Part shown: one piece after another, positions 7,540-14,573 of the stretch
How the letters are laid out: the number at the start of each line of letters is the position of its first letter
Position numbering within the stretch: position 1 is the stretch's first letter
DNA from: Planctomycetota bacterium
Lineage (GTDB): Bacteria > Planctomycetota > UBA1135 > UBA2386
Length of the DNA: 34,771 nucleotides
Assembly: GCA_016795295.1 (NCBI GenBank)
Contig: JAEUHP010000247.1
Span: 1-34,771, forward strand
Direction of reading: 5' to 3'
Translations under genes and position numbers: made by a program
The notes under the pieces: model-generated
Seen by the model: the letters and a program-made list of their open reading frames with translations, nothing else
What the model was told of the DNA's origin: nothing
Database searches by the model: none

Positions 7540-9201
7540 GTGCCCGCCCTCGCCCTGTTCGCCTTCGCCCTCACCCTGCGCCTCCTGTTCTGGTGGGCCG
7601 GCCCGGACGGCGGACCTGGCTGGCACCTCGCCTGCCAAGGCGACGCGCCGGTCTGGCAACAACTGGCCCGCAACCTCGCGACCCACACCCCAAACGACGA
7701 ATTGCGCCTGCCGTGGCGCGCTCCGGGCATGCAGTGGCTGGTGGCCGCGCTCTGGGACGGCGACCCGTCCCGCGCCTTTGCCCTGCGCCTCGGCAGCGTG
7801 CTCGCCGGCGCCATGCTCGCGCCACTTTGCTGGTGGTGCTTGCGCCCCTGCCTGCCGGCCCGCACCGCGCTGCTCGCGGCGGGCCTGTGCGCGGCCGCCA
7901 CCAACCTGATCCTCCTGGCCAGCGGCCTGCACGTCGAAGGCTTCTACCTGCTGCTGGCCCTCGCGGCGCTGCGCGCCCAGGCGGGACTCGGCGGCCCCCA
8001 ACCCATCCGGGCTGCGTTCGCGCTCGGCGCGCTGCACGCCGCCGCTTGCCTGCTGCGCAGCGAACACCTGCTCACCGTGCTGCTGCTGTTCGCGTTCGCG
8101 GCGCGCACTGCGAGCCAGCGCCGACCGCTGGCTCTGGCGGCCACCACCCTGGTGCTGTGCCTACTGCCCTGGCAACTGCACGCCAACCACCTGGTCGACA
8201 CCTACAACGGCACCGGCCAGCCGCCCCCCACCCTGCCCCGAGCCACGCTACCCTGGGCTCCCGAAGCACTCGAAGCGGTGCGCAAGCTGCCAGCGTTCCA
8301 GCAAGCGCCGGTGTTCGGCTTCGTGCAGGACACCGTGCGCACCCGCGGCGGTACGAGCATCGCGAAGCGGGACCTGTCGATCGTACGCGAAGCCTACGGC
8401 TGCTGGCCCGAGCCGCTGCCGCACGCGTTGCTGTGCCTCTACGGCGGGCTCAACTTCTGGCTGGCGAACACCCCCGAAGCGAACGGCGGCTTCTCGCGCG
8501 CGGCCCTGGACCGCCCACCGCCGCTGCAAGGCGGCGAGGCCCGGTATCCACCGGGCCTGCGCGCGGTGCTGCCGCGCGGTGGCCAGTTGGCGTTCGGCTA
8601 CCCCAGGCACCTCGACGCCGTGGTGCACGGCTACCGGCTCGGCCTCACCGAACTGCTCGCCGATCCGATCGGCAGCGTGTCGCGCATCGCCCGCAAACTG
8701 TGGCACGCGGCGGCGGGGGCCACCGGCGGGCTCGGCGGGACCAACCTGCCGATCGGCCTCTCCGGCACCCGGCGCGCCGTCGACCTGGTGGTGCCCGAAG
8801 GGATCTTCGCGCAGGCATGGCGCGTGCTGGTACTCGGGGTCGCGGCATTCGGCTGGTGGCGGCTGCGCGCGGTGCGCGGGCTGTGGCCGCTGTGGCTGTT
8901 CGCGGCGAGCAAGCTGCTGGTGGTCGCGTTGTTCTTCGGTTACGCGCGGCACGGCGCGCAGTGCCTGCCGGCGGTGGCGGTCGGCGTGGCGGCAGCGCTC
9001 GAAGGGCTGTTCGGGCGCTGGCCGAGCCTTGGACGCGTGCGCCACGGCCTCCTCGGCATGGCCCTGCTGCTGCTGCTCGAAGGGGTGCGCGGTGTCTGCG
9101 GGGTCAGCGGCACGCTCGACGGCCAGGTGGTCCGCGGCAGCGAACCGTTCGGCGCCCACGACTTCACCACGCGGCAGGTGACCTTCGAACTCGGTCGCTG
9201 A
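7540..9201 (+). CDS. multi-spanning glycosyltransferase, ArnT/PMT-like (GT-C fold)
   Basis: 553 residues with about ten or more hydrophobic helices. The first helix is followed by a loop with an acidic motif (CQGDAPVWQQLARNL, Asp35) in the position where GT-C enzymes keep their catalytic Asp, then a long series of Leu/Ala/Trp-rich helices. A long soluble loop at about residues 220-360 contains the FVQDTVRTRGG region. This order matches the lipid-linked-sugar transferases of glycosyltransferase family 39/83, which move sugars from polyprenyl phosphate donors on the outer face of the membrane. The GTG at 7540 is the only start that keeps the first helix at the N-terminus. The 3' end faces the convergent VOC gene across a hairpin. 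Donor and acceptor are unknown. Confidence 0.75.
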   Translation: MPALALFAFALTLRLLFWWAGPDGGPGWHLACQGDAPVWQQLARNLATHTPNDELRLPWRAPGMQWLVAALWDGDPSRAFALRLGSVLAGAMLAPLCWWCLRPCLPARTALLAAGLCAAATNLILLASGLHVEGFYLLLALAALRAQAGLGGPQPIRAAFALGALHAAACLLRSEHLLTVLLLFAFAARTASQRRPLALAATTLVLCLLPWQLHANHLVDTYNGTGQPPPTLPRATLPWAPEALEAVRKLPAFQQAPVFGFVQDTVRTRGGTSIAKRDLSIVREAYGCWPEPLPHALLCLYGGLNFWLANTPEANGGFSRAALDRPPPLQGGEARYPPGLRAVLPRGGQLAFGYPRHLDAVVHGYRLGLTELLADPIGSVSRIARKLWHAAAGATGGLGGTNLPIGLSGTRRAVDLVVPEGIFAQAWRVLVLGVAAFGWWRLRAVRGLWPLWLFAASKLLVVALFFGYARHGAQCLPAVAVGVAAALEGLFGRWPSLGRVRHGLLGMALLLLLEGVRGVCGVSGTLDGQVVRGSEPFGAHDFTTRQVTFELGR

Positions 9202-9216
9202 GCCGCCGTCGGCGGC
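9202..9216. terminator. hairpin between convergent genes
   Basis: GCCGCC GTC GGCGGC, a 6-bp perfect stem, starts directly after the stop codon at 9201 and precedes the convergent gene ending at 9253. A second short inverted pair (GCGCG / CGCGC) lies just beyond. A bidirectional terminator is plausible; no T-tract is present. Confidence 0.4.
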
Positions 9217-9252
9217 CCGTGCGGCGCGCTCGCGCGGCCCGCTCCACCGCAA

Positions 9253-9672
9253 TCAGTGGGCGTAGATCGCCGCCTCCGCAGCGAAGCCCTTGATCTCGAT
9301 CGGGTTGCCGAACGGGTCCTCGAAGAACATCGTCCACTGTTCGCCCGGCTGGCCCGCGAACCGGACCTGGGGCTGGATCACGAACTCGAGTCCGGCGGCC
9401 ACCAGCCGTTCGGCCAGGGCCCGCCAGTCCGGCAGCAGCAGAATCAGGCCGAAATGCGGCATCGGCACCAGGTGCTCGCCGACCCGGCCGGTCCGACTGG
9501 TGGCGAACGGCTCCCCCAGGTGCAGCGAGATCTGGTGGCCGAAGAAGTCGAAGTCGACCCAGGTGTCGGTGCTGCGGCCCTCCGCACAGCCGAGCAGACC
9601 GCCGTAAAAGGCGCGCGCCCGGTCCAGATCACGCACGTGCAAGGCCAAGTGGAACACACTGCGGGGTGGCAT
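9253..9672 (-). CDS. VOC (glyoxalase/dioxygenase superfamily) protein
   Basis: 139 residues, ATG at 9672. Two beta-alpha-beta-beta-beta modules typical of the vicinal oxygen chelate fold are visible. The first opens with FHLALHVRDLDRARAFYGGL and contains DFDFFGHQISLHLG; the second opens with MPHFGLIL and ends with FEDPFGNPIEIKGF. The His of FHLALHV, the His of MPHFGL and the Glu of NPIEIKG occupy the usual metal-ligand positions. The length is normal for single-chain VOC proteins. The open frame extends upstream past 9672, but that extension is Arg/Ala-rich and lacks the fold. The substrate cannot be inferred. The gene is divergent from the DUF1028 gene at 9765, with 92 bp between the starts. 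Confidence 0.85.
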   Translation of the reverse strand: MPPRSVFHLALHVRDLDRARAFYGGLLGCAEGRSTDTWVDFDFFGHQISLHLGEPFATSRTGRVGEHLVPMPHFGLILLLPDWRALAERLVAAGLEFVIQPQVRFAGQPGEQWTMFFEDPFGNPIEIKGFAAEAAIYAH

Positions 9673-9727
9673 CGTGATGCTCGAGCAGCCGACCAGCTGC
9701 CGCAGCAGCGTAGCGGCAGTGCCCCCC

Positions 9728-9755
9728 TGGACAAGCCGGGGCGCCCCCCGACAAT
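9728..9755 (+). promoter_or_regulatory. possible promoter for the DUF1028 gene
   Basis: TGGACA (9728-9733), a 16-base spacer and GACAAT (9750-9755) lie 9 bases ahead of ATG 9765. Both hexamers are good sigma-70-like matches. The short distance implies a leaderless or nearly leaderless transcript, and there is no Shine-Dalgarno sequence. Confidence 0.4.
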
Positions 9756-9764
9756 CCCGCCACC

Positions 9765-11846
9765 ATGCCTTGGCCCCGCCGTCTGCTGCTCGCCTTGTTC
9801 GGTTTGTGCCTGTTCGCCGCACCCGCCCACGCCACCTGGTCGATCCTGCTGGTCGACCTCGCCACCGGTGAGATCGCCATCGGCATCGCCACCTGCCTCA
9901 CCGGCTTCGACCTGCGCCCCGAGACCGTGGTGGTGGTGCCGGGCTACGGGGTCGCTGCGGCGCAATCGTTCGTCGGGCCCTTGAGCCTGCGCCAGATCAT
10001 CCGCACCGGCCTGCGCAACGGCACCCCGGCCGGGGCGATCCTGGCCCAGCTCGCCGCCGCCGACGGCGGCCACCAATCGCGCCAGTACGGCATCGCCGGC
10101 GTGTTCTCCGGCGCCACCACCTTCACCGGCAGTGGCGCGGGCGCGTGGGCCGGGGGCCTCACCGGCCAGACCGGCACGCTGGTCTACACCGTGCAGGGCA
10201 ACGTGCTGACGGGAGCCGCGGTGAACGCCGCAGCCGAACTGGCGATCCTGAACACACCCGGCTCGCTCGGCGACAAACTGATGGCGGCGATGCAGGCCGC
10301 GGCGGCGATGGGCGGCGACGGCCGCTGTTCGTGCAACCCCAACACGCCGACCGCTTGCGGTGCGCCACCGCCGAGCTTCACCAAGTCCGCGCACATCGGC
10401 CTGATGATCTGGAGCCGGCCCAGCGATGTCGACGTGGCATGTGGCGGGAACGGCGGCTGCGGCGGCGGCCAATACTGGATGGACCTCAACGTCAGAAACC
10501 AGACGGCGAACGACCCCGACCCGGTCGTGCAGCTCGCCGCGCGCTACCAGACCTGGAAGTTGCAGCAGATCGGCCGGCCGGACCACTATCAGTCGAGCGT
10601 GGTGATGAGCGGCAGCAGCCTGCGCAGCAACGGCGTCGACACGCTCACCGGCACGGTGACGCTGCGCGACGCCGCCGGCAACCCGCTCGGCAATGCGTTG
10701 CCCCTCACCGTGGGGCTGGCCCTGCGCAGCACCGTCAGCGGCGTCTCGTTCACCCAGCCCGTGCCGCAGCCGAACGGCACCTACACGTTCACCATGCGTG
10801 GCAACCTCGCCGCGGGGCTGGCGGTGCTCGACGTCGCGGCGACCGACACGTTCGGCCGGGTCGGCATCGCCCCGCAGCCCGAGATCCCCGTCACCGACGC
10901 GTTCGGGCCGTGCGGCCAGGGTGCGATCGCCGACGGCCAGGGTGCGGTGTTCGATGCGCTGCAGGTGGCGGGCAGCGGCGGCACCGCGCGCGTGGTCCCG
11001 TTCGGCGTCGGCCAGCCGTTCTTGCTGACCCTGCAGCCACCGGTCGGCGCGGGCAGCAGCCTGCCGATCGGTCTGTTCGCGCTGTGGGCCCATCTCGGCC
11101 TGCCGCGGGGCAGCGAACTGCCGCTGGGGCCGGGCCGCGGCAGCCTGTGTTTCCGCCCGTTCCCGCTCGACCCGCTGGCGCCGACGCTGCTGCTCGCGGA
11201 TGCGTTCGGCCTCGGCGGCTATGTCGGCGCGGGCCCGGCACCGTGGACGCTGGGGTTCCCCGGCGTCGGGGCCCTGCTCGACGTGACCCTGCAAGGCGTG
11301 ATGGCGGTCGATCTGCAGGGCTCCCTGGCGGCGACCAATGCGGTGCTGCTGCGCGTGCAGCCGCTGCCCGCGCCGACCATCACCACCTACACACCGACCA
11401 CCGCGACCGCGGGGCAACAGATCACGGTGCAGGGCACCAATTTCCTGGAAGGCATCTCGCTGACCGTGAACCAGGCGCCGGTGGCGATCCAGTCGCGCAC
11501 CCCGAACGTGCTGCGCTTCCTGGTGCCAGCGGGCCTCGGCTGCGACGCGACGTTCGCGCTCACCAACCTGGGCGGCACGCCGGTGAGCCGCACGCTGAAC
11601 GCCACCCCCACGGTGTCGAGCCTGCCGTTCCCCACCGGCACGGCCGCCGGCGGGGCGCTGTTCGCAGTGGTCGGCACCAACTTGACCGGATGCACGGTGA
11701 CCATCGGCGGCGCGCCGCTCACGGTCACCAACCAGAACGCGACGTCGATCGTCGGCACCACGCCGCCCGGCGCCGTGGGACCAGCACCGGTGGTGGTGCG
11801 CAACGCCCTCGGCTGCCAGGTGGTGCGCAGCTACACCTACCTGTGA
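9765..11846 (+). CDS. secreted DUF1028 (Ntn-hydrolase-like) protein with C-terminal TIG domains
   Basis: 693 residues. A signal peptide (RRLLLALFGLCLFAAPAHA) would be cut after Ala23, making Thr24 the first mature residue (TWSILLVDLATGE). Residues 24-215 match the DUF1028 pattern: TxSI, then GEIAIGIAT, GVAAAQSF, LRNGTPAGAILAQL, RQYGIAGV and FTGSGAGAWAGGLTG. I recall DUF1028 being placed in the N-terminal-nucleophile hydrolase clan, where a terminal Thr, Ser or Cys is catalytic. A beta-rich middle part (about 290-540) resembles the C-terminal modules of other secreted proteins here. Two TIG/IPT Ig-like domains follow (PTITTYTPTTATAGQQITVQ at about 542, then a second copy after SSLPFPTG). Extracytoplasmic hydrolysis is inferred; the substrate is unknown. 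Confidence 0.8.
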   Translation: MPWPRRLLLALFGLCLFAAPAHATWSILLVDLATGEIAIGIATCLTGFDLRPETVVVVPGYGVAAAQSFVGPLSLRQIIRTGLRNGTPAGAILAQLAAADGGHQSRQYGIAGVFSGATTFTGSGAGAWAGGLTGQTGTLVYTVQGNVLTGAAVNAAAELAILNTPGSLGDKLMAAMQAAAAMGGDGRCSCNPNTPTACGAPPPSFTKSAHIGLMIWSRPSDVDVACGGNGGCGGGQYWMDLNVRNQTANDPDPVVQLAARYQTWKLQQIGRPDHYQSSVVMSGSSLRSNGVDTLTGTVTLRDAAGNPLGNALPLTVGLALRSTVSGVSFTQPVPQPNGTYTFTMRGNLAAGLAVLDVAATDTFGRVGIAPQPEIPVTDAFGPCGQGAIADGQGAVFDALQVAGSGGTARVVPFGVGQPFLLTLQPPVGAGSSLPIGLFALWAHLGLPRGSELPLGPGRGSLCFRPFPLDPLAPTLLLADAFGLGGYVGAGPAPWTLGFPGVGALLDVTLQGVMAVDLQGSLAATNAVLLRVQPLPAPTITTYTPTTATAGQQITVQGTNFLEGISLTVNQAPVAIQSRTPNVLRFLVPAGLGCDATFALTNLGGTPVSRTLNATPTVSSLPFPTGTAAGGALFAVVGTNLTGCTVTIGGAPLTVTNQNATSIVGTTPPGAVGPAPVVVRNALGCQVVRSYTYL

Positions 11847-11909
11847 CGCGAGTGCCGAGCCTGCGCCGGCCGACCACGGCTCCGCCGAGCGCGGTGCCTG
11901 CACACGGCA

Positions 11910-11952
11910 GTGTTGAGTTTCCTGAAGTAGAACTTTAGAAAACTCAAAGCGC
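11910..11952 (+). repeat. left inverted repeat flanking the DUF4143 ATPase gene
   Basis: Consists of GTGTTGAGTTT, an 11-base variable centre and ACTTTAGAAAACTCAAA followed by GCGC. It matches the reverse complement of 13128-13171: 11 and 17 identical bases around a divergent 11-base centre of equal length. The repeat is also an imperfect palindrome in itself (TTGAGTTT ... AAACTCAA). It is AT-rich, unlike the surrounding DNA. Confidence 0.85.
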
Positions 11953-11963
11953 ATTCCCGCCAC

Positions 11964-13133
11964 TCAACGCCCGGAGACCACCCTCGCGAGCAACCCGAGG
12001 ACGTCGACCGCGGCCACACCCGGGACCAGCACTTCGGTCGACGCATCGAGGCCTGGCCGGTGCACCAGAATGCACTCCCGCACTCTGGCGCCCATGGCTT
12101 CCCGCAAGCGCAGCAAGCCACGCGCATCGCGGGGCACGGCGCTGACCGCGGCCTTCGCTTCGGCGAGCAGAACCTGGCCACCGGGCACGGGCACCACGAA
12201 GTCGACTTCGAGACCTTGCTGGTCGCGAAACCAGTAGATCTCACGGCGCCTCCCCGCGCCGACCTGGGCTTTCACGATCTCACTGGCGACGAAGTTCTCG
12301 AACACGGCGCCCGAGAACGGCGACTTGGCCAGGAGTGCCGTGGTCTCCAGGCCGAGCAAGTGGCACAGCAGGCCAGTGTCGGCGAAGTACAGCTTCGGCG
12401 AGCGCACCAAGCGCTTGCCGAAGTTCTCGAAGTACGGAGGCACCAGGAGCAGTTGCCCAGTGACTTCGAGAATCGACAACCACTGGCCGATCGTGGGCAC
12501 GGACACTCCCAGTGGCGCAGCCAGATCGGCTTTGTTCAGCATCTGGCCGCAGCGGCTGGCAACCAGCGCCACGAACCGGCGAAAGGTGGCGAGATCGCGA
12601 ATCTCGGTGACGGCCCGGACGTCGCGCTCGAGGTACGTCTGCACGTAGGACCGAAACCACAGATCCGCGGCACGCGGCCTGGCCAGCACCTCGGGGAACC
12701 CACCGCGCAACGGCGTCACCTTGCTGGTCTCCAGCACGGACAGGGGCGGTAGCTGAAGCACCGCCGCGCGCCCGGCCAACGACTCGGTGACCCGCTGCAT
12801 CAGCGGTGCCTCCTGGGAGCCGGTGAGAAGCCACTGCCCAGTCCGCCGCGGCTTCGCGTCGATCCGTGTGCGCACGTAAGCGAACAGCTCCGGGGCATTC
12901 TGAATCTCGTCGAGGATCACCGGCGGCGTCAGAGACGCCACGAACCCACGCGGATCGGCCCGGAAGCGCTGGAGCAGATCGAGATCCTCCAGCAGGCAAT
13001 ACTGGGCCTCCGGCACGGCCCTGCGCAGCAAAGTGGTCTTGCCCGAGCGACGAGGACCCGTGACCACCACCGCGGCAAAGGACCGCAGCGCCGAACGCAG
13101 CGGCTCCTGCAACGACCGGTCGATGTGGCGCAT
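11964..13133 (-). CDS. AAA-family ATPase with C-terminal DUF4143 domain
   Basis: 389 residues, ATG at 13133. Walker A is GPRRSGKT (residues 26-33) and Walker B is VILDE (72-76), with sensor motif WLLTGSQ near 105, as in the AAA_14 family. Then come a winged-helix-like segment (MLNKADLAAPLGVSVPTIGQWLSILEVTGQLL) and the DUF4143 region, with a PD-(D/E)xK-like arrangement: GxxFENFVASEI, EIYWFRDQQGLEVDFVV and LLAEAKA supply Glu, Asp and Glu-x-Lys in the expected order. The family is widespread, patchily distributed and often transferred between genomes; its cellular role is not established. The start codon lies inside the right inverted repeat. That repeat also holds TTGAGT-17-TAGAAA six bases before ATG, so it could be promoter and operator at once. 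Confidence 0.9.
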   Translation of the reverse strand: MRHIDRSLQEPLRSALRSFAAVVVTGPRRSGKTTLLRRAVPEAQYCLLEDLDLLQRFRADPRGFVASLTPPVILDEIQNAPELFAYVRTRIDAKPRRTGQWLLTGSQEAPLMQRVTESLAGRAAVLQLPPLSVLETSKVTPLRGGFPEVLARPRAADLWFRSYVQTYLERDVRAVTEIRDLATFRRFVALVASRCGQMLNKADLAAPLGVSVPTIGQWLSILEVTGQLLLVPPYFENFGKRLVRSPKLYFADTGLLCHLLGLETTALLAKSPFSGAVFENFVASEIVKAQVGAGRRREIYWFRDQQGLEVDFVVPVPGGQVLLAEAKAAVSAVPRDARGLLRLREAMGARVRECILVHRPGLDASTEVLVPGVAAVDVLGLLARVVSGR

Positions 13134-13172
13134 TTGAGTTTTCTAAAGTATCACCTTCGTAAACTCAACACC
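13128..13172 (-). repeat. right inverted repeat flanking the DUF4143 ATPase gene; possible promoter/operator
   Basis: Read on the minus strand: GTGTTGAGTTT, 11 variable bases, ACTTTAGAAAACTCAAA, then TGCGC, which includes the ATG of the ATPase. It is the inverted partner of 11910-11952. The palindromic arms TTGAGTTT / AAACTCAA straddle a promoter-like TTGAGT-17-TAGAAA, so a protein bound to the palindrome would block transcription. Confidence 0.8.
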
Positions 13173-13209
13173 ACGTGTCGCCACCACCGGGACCGGAACC
13201 CCGCCCCGG

Positions 13210-14418
13210 CTACAGCAGCTGCGCCGGAAATCCCGCGGCTTCGAGCGTCAGCAGGATCTGATCGACGTGGGCACGCCCGCGCGTCTCCATCACCACGTCG
13301 AGTTCGGCTTGGCGCGGCGGCAGATGCGTGAACAGGCGCTGGTGGGTGATGTCGATGATGTCAGCCCCCGACGCGCCGATCAGCTGCGTGACCCGCGCCA
13401 GCACACCCGGCTGGTCGAAGATCTCGATGCGCAGCTTGGCGACCTTGCCGTCGCGTTCGAGCCCGCGCAGCAGCACCGTGGCCAGCATGCGTCGGTCGAT
13501 GTTGCCGCCGCTCACCACCGCCGCCACTTCGCGGCCGGCGAACTGTTCGGGCCGGGCCAGCACCGCGGCGAACGCCGCCGCCCCCGCCCCTTCGGCCACC
13601 ACCTTCTGCTGCGCGGCCAGCAATTGCACCGCACGCTCCAGGTCGGCCTCGCTCACCAGCACCACGTCGTCGAGCAAGGCGCGCAGGATCGGCGTGGTGA
13701 CCGCCCCCGGGGCCTTCACCGCGATGCCGTCGGCCAGCGTGTGGGTGCGCAGCACCGGGGGCGCCTCGCCGCGCAGCGCCGCGTGCATCGACGGGCACAG
13801 TTCCGTCTGCACGCCGACGATCCGCACCTGCGGGCGGATGTGCTTGGCCCAGAGCGCCATGCCGGCGGCCAGCCCGCCGCCGCCGATCGGCACCACCAGC
13901 ACGTCGGGTTCGGGCCGATCCTCGAACAGTTCCATCGCCGCGGTGCCCTGGCCGGCGACGATCGCCGGATCGTCGTAGGGATGCACCACGGCGAGCCCCT
14001 GTTCGGCCGCGATCTCGACCGCGCGCGCGTAGGACTCGGTGACCGACTCGCCGCTCTGCACCACGGTGGCGCCGAGCGCCTCGGTGCGTTCGACCTTCGA
14101 GAACGGCGTGGCTTTCGGCATCACGATCACCGCCGGCAGGCCGAGCCGGCGGCTGTGGTAGGCGACCCCCTGGGCATGGTTGCCGGCCGAAGCGGCGATC
14201 ACGCCGCGCGGCGGCTCGGCGGCCTGGGCGAGCCGCTGCAGCTTGAGGCAGGAACCGCGGTCCTTGAACGACCCGGTGAACTGCAGGTTCTCCAACTTGA
14301 GCCACAGACGCACCCCGAGCGGCTCGCCGAGGCGGGGGGCCGGCACGGTGGGCGTGCGGACGACGTGGCTCTGGATCGCAGAGCGCGCCGCAGCGACGTC
14401 CTGGGCAGTGACCTGCAT
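13210..14418 (-). CDS. ilvA: threonine ammonia-lyase (threonine dehydratase), single ACT domain
   Basis: 402 residues, ATG at 14418. A PLP fold type II enzyme converting threonine to 2-oxobutanoate and ammonia in the cytoplasm. The PLP Schiff-base lysine is Lys52 in TGSFKDRG. SAGNHAQGVA binds the substrate carboxylate side, and the phosphate-binding loop is IGGGGLAAG. SGGNID follows near residue 310. The last ~75 residues form one ACT domain (LRIEIFDQPGVLARVTQLIG ... ELDVVMETRG). About 400 residues with one ACT domain is the length of the short IlvA subgroup, which may be biosynthetic or catabolic. The open frame upstream of 14418 is Pro/Arg-rich and not used. The gene is divergent from the secreted gene at 14574; the neighbouring repeat-bounded ATPase is unrelated. 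Confidence 0.93.
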   Translation of the reverse strand: MQVTAQDVAAARSAIQSHVVRTPTVPAPRLGEPLGVRLWLKLENLQFTGSFKDRGSCLKLQRLAQAAEPPRGVIAASAGNHAQGVAYHSRRLGLPAVIVMPKATPFSKVERTEALGATVVQSGESVTESYARAVEIAAEQGLAVVHPYDDPAIVAGQGTAAMELFEDRPEPDVLVVPIGGGGLAAGMALWAKHIRPQVRIVGVQTELCPSMHAALRGEAPPVLRTHTLADGIAVKAPGAVTTPILRALLDDVVLVSEADLERAVQLLAAQQKVVAEGAGAAAFAAVLARPEQFAGREVAAVVSGGNIDRRMLATVLLRGLERDGKVAKLRIEIFDQPGVLARVTQLIGASGADIIDITHQRLFTHLPPRQAELDVVMETRGRAHVDQILLTLEAAGFPAQLL

Positions 14419-14509
14419 GGTCTGGGAACGGTTACGGCAGGGGGGAGGCCGGCGCAAGCACGGGCCGGCCTTCGGCGGTGGCGAACCCACCCGGCACGGC
14501 TGGGGTCCT

Positions 14510-14532
14510 GGCCCGGGCGCCATTCCCGGGCC
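14510..14532. repeat. GC palindrome in the divergent intergenic region
   Basis: GGCCCGGG (14510-14517) and CCCGGGCC (14525-14532) are perfect 8-bp arms around a 7-base loop, in the 155 bases between the divergent starts of ilvA and the secreted gene at 14574. It could be an operator or an attenuator-like stem; no factor can be named. Confidence 0.4.
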
Positions 14533-14538
14533 CGGGGG

Positions 14539-14567
14539 TTGACGGCACGATCCCCAGCCGGCGTGAT
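14539..14567 (+). promoter_or_regulatory. possible promoter for the secreted gene at 14574
   Basis: TTGACG (14539-14544), a 17-base spacer and CGTGAT (14562-14567), with ATG only 6 bases later. The -35 match is strong and the -10 weak. The layout is the same leaderless type as ahead of 9765 and 19466. Confidence 0.3.
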
Positions 14568-14573
14568 TGCCGC

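Larger units (their letters stand above)
11910..13172 (-). mobile_element. candidate inverted-repeat-bounded cassette carrying one DUF4143 ATPase
   Basis: A unit of about 1.26 kb: one gene plus two terminal inverted repeats that point inward, one ending 11 bases beyond the stop codon and the other including the start codon. No transposase is present, and I see no clear target-site duplication outside the repeats. Weak similarity may continue about 20 bases outward (CTCAACAC followed by a CGTGT block on both sides). The arrangement is compatible with a cassette mobilised in trans, or with two copies of a regulatory palindrome. Confidence 0.45.

Noticed and set aside
9444..11963. Very long minus-strand open frame (839 codons) opposite the DUF1028 gene
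   Set aside because: It covers a gene with clear signal peptide and domains on the other strand, and its product is Arg/Ala/His-rich without motifs. This is usual for GC-rich DNA.
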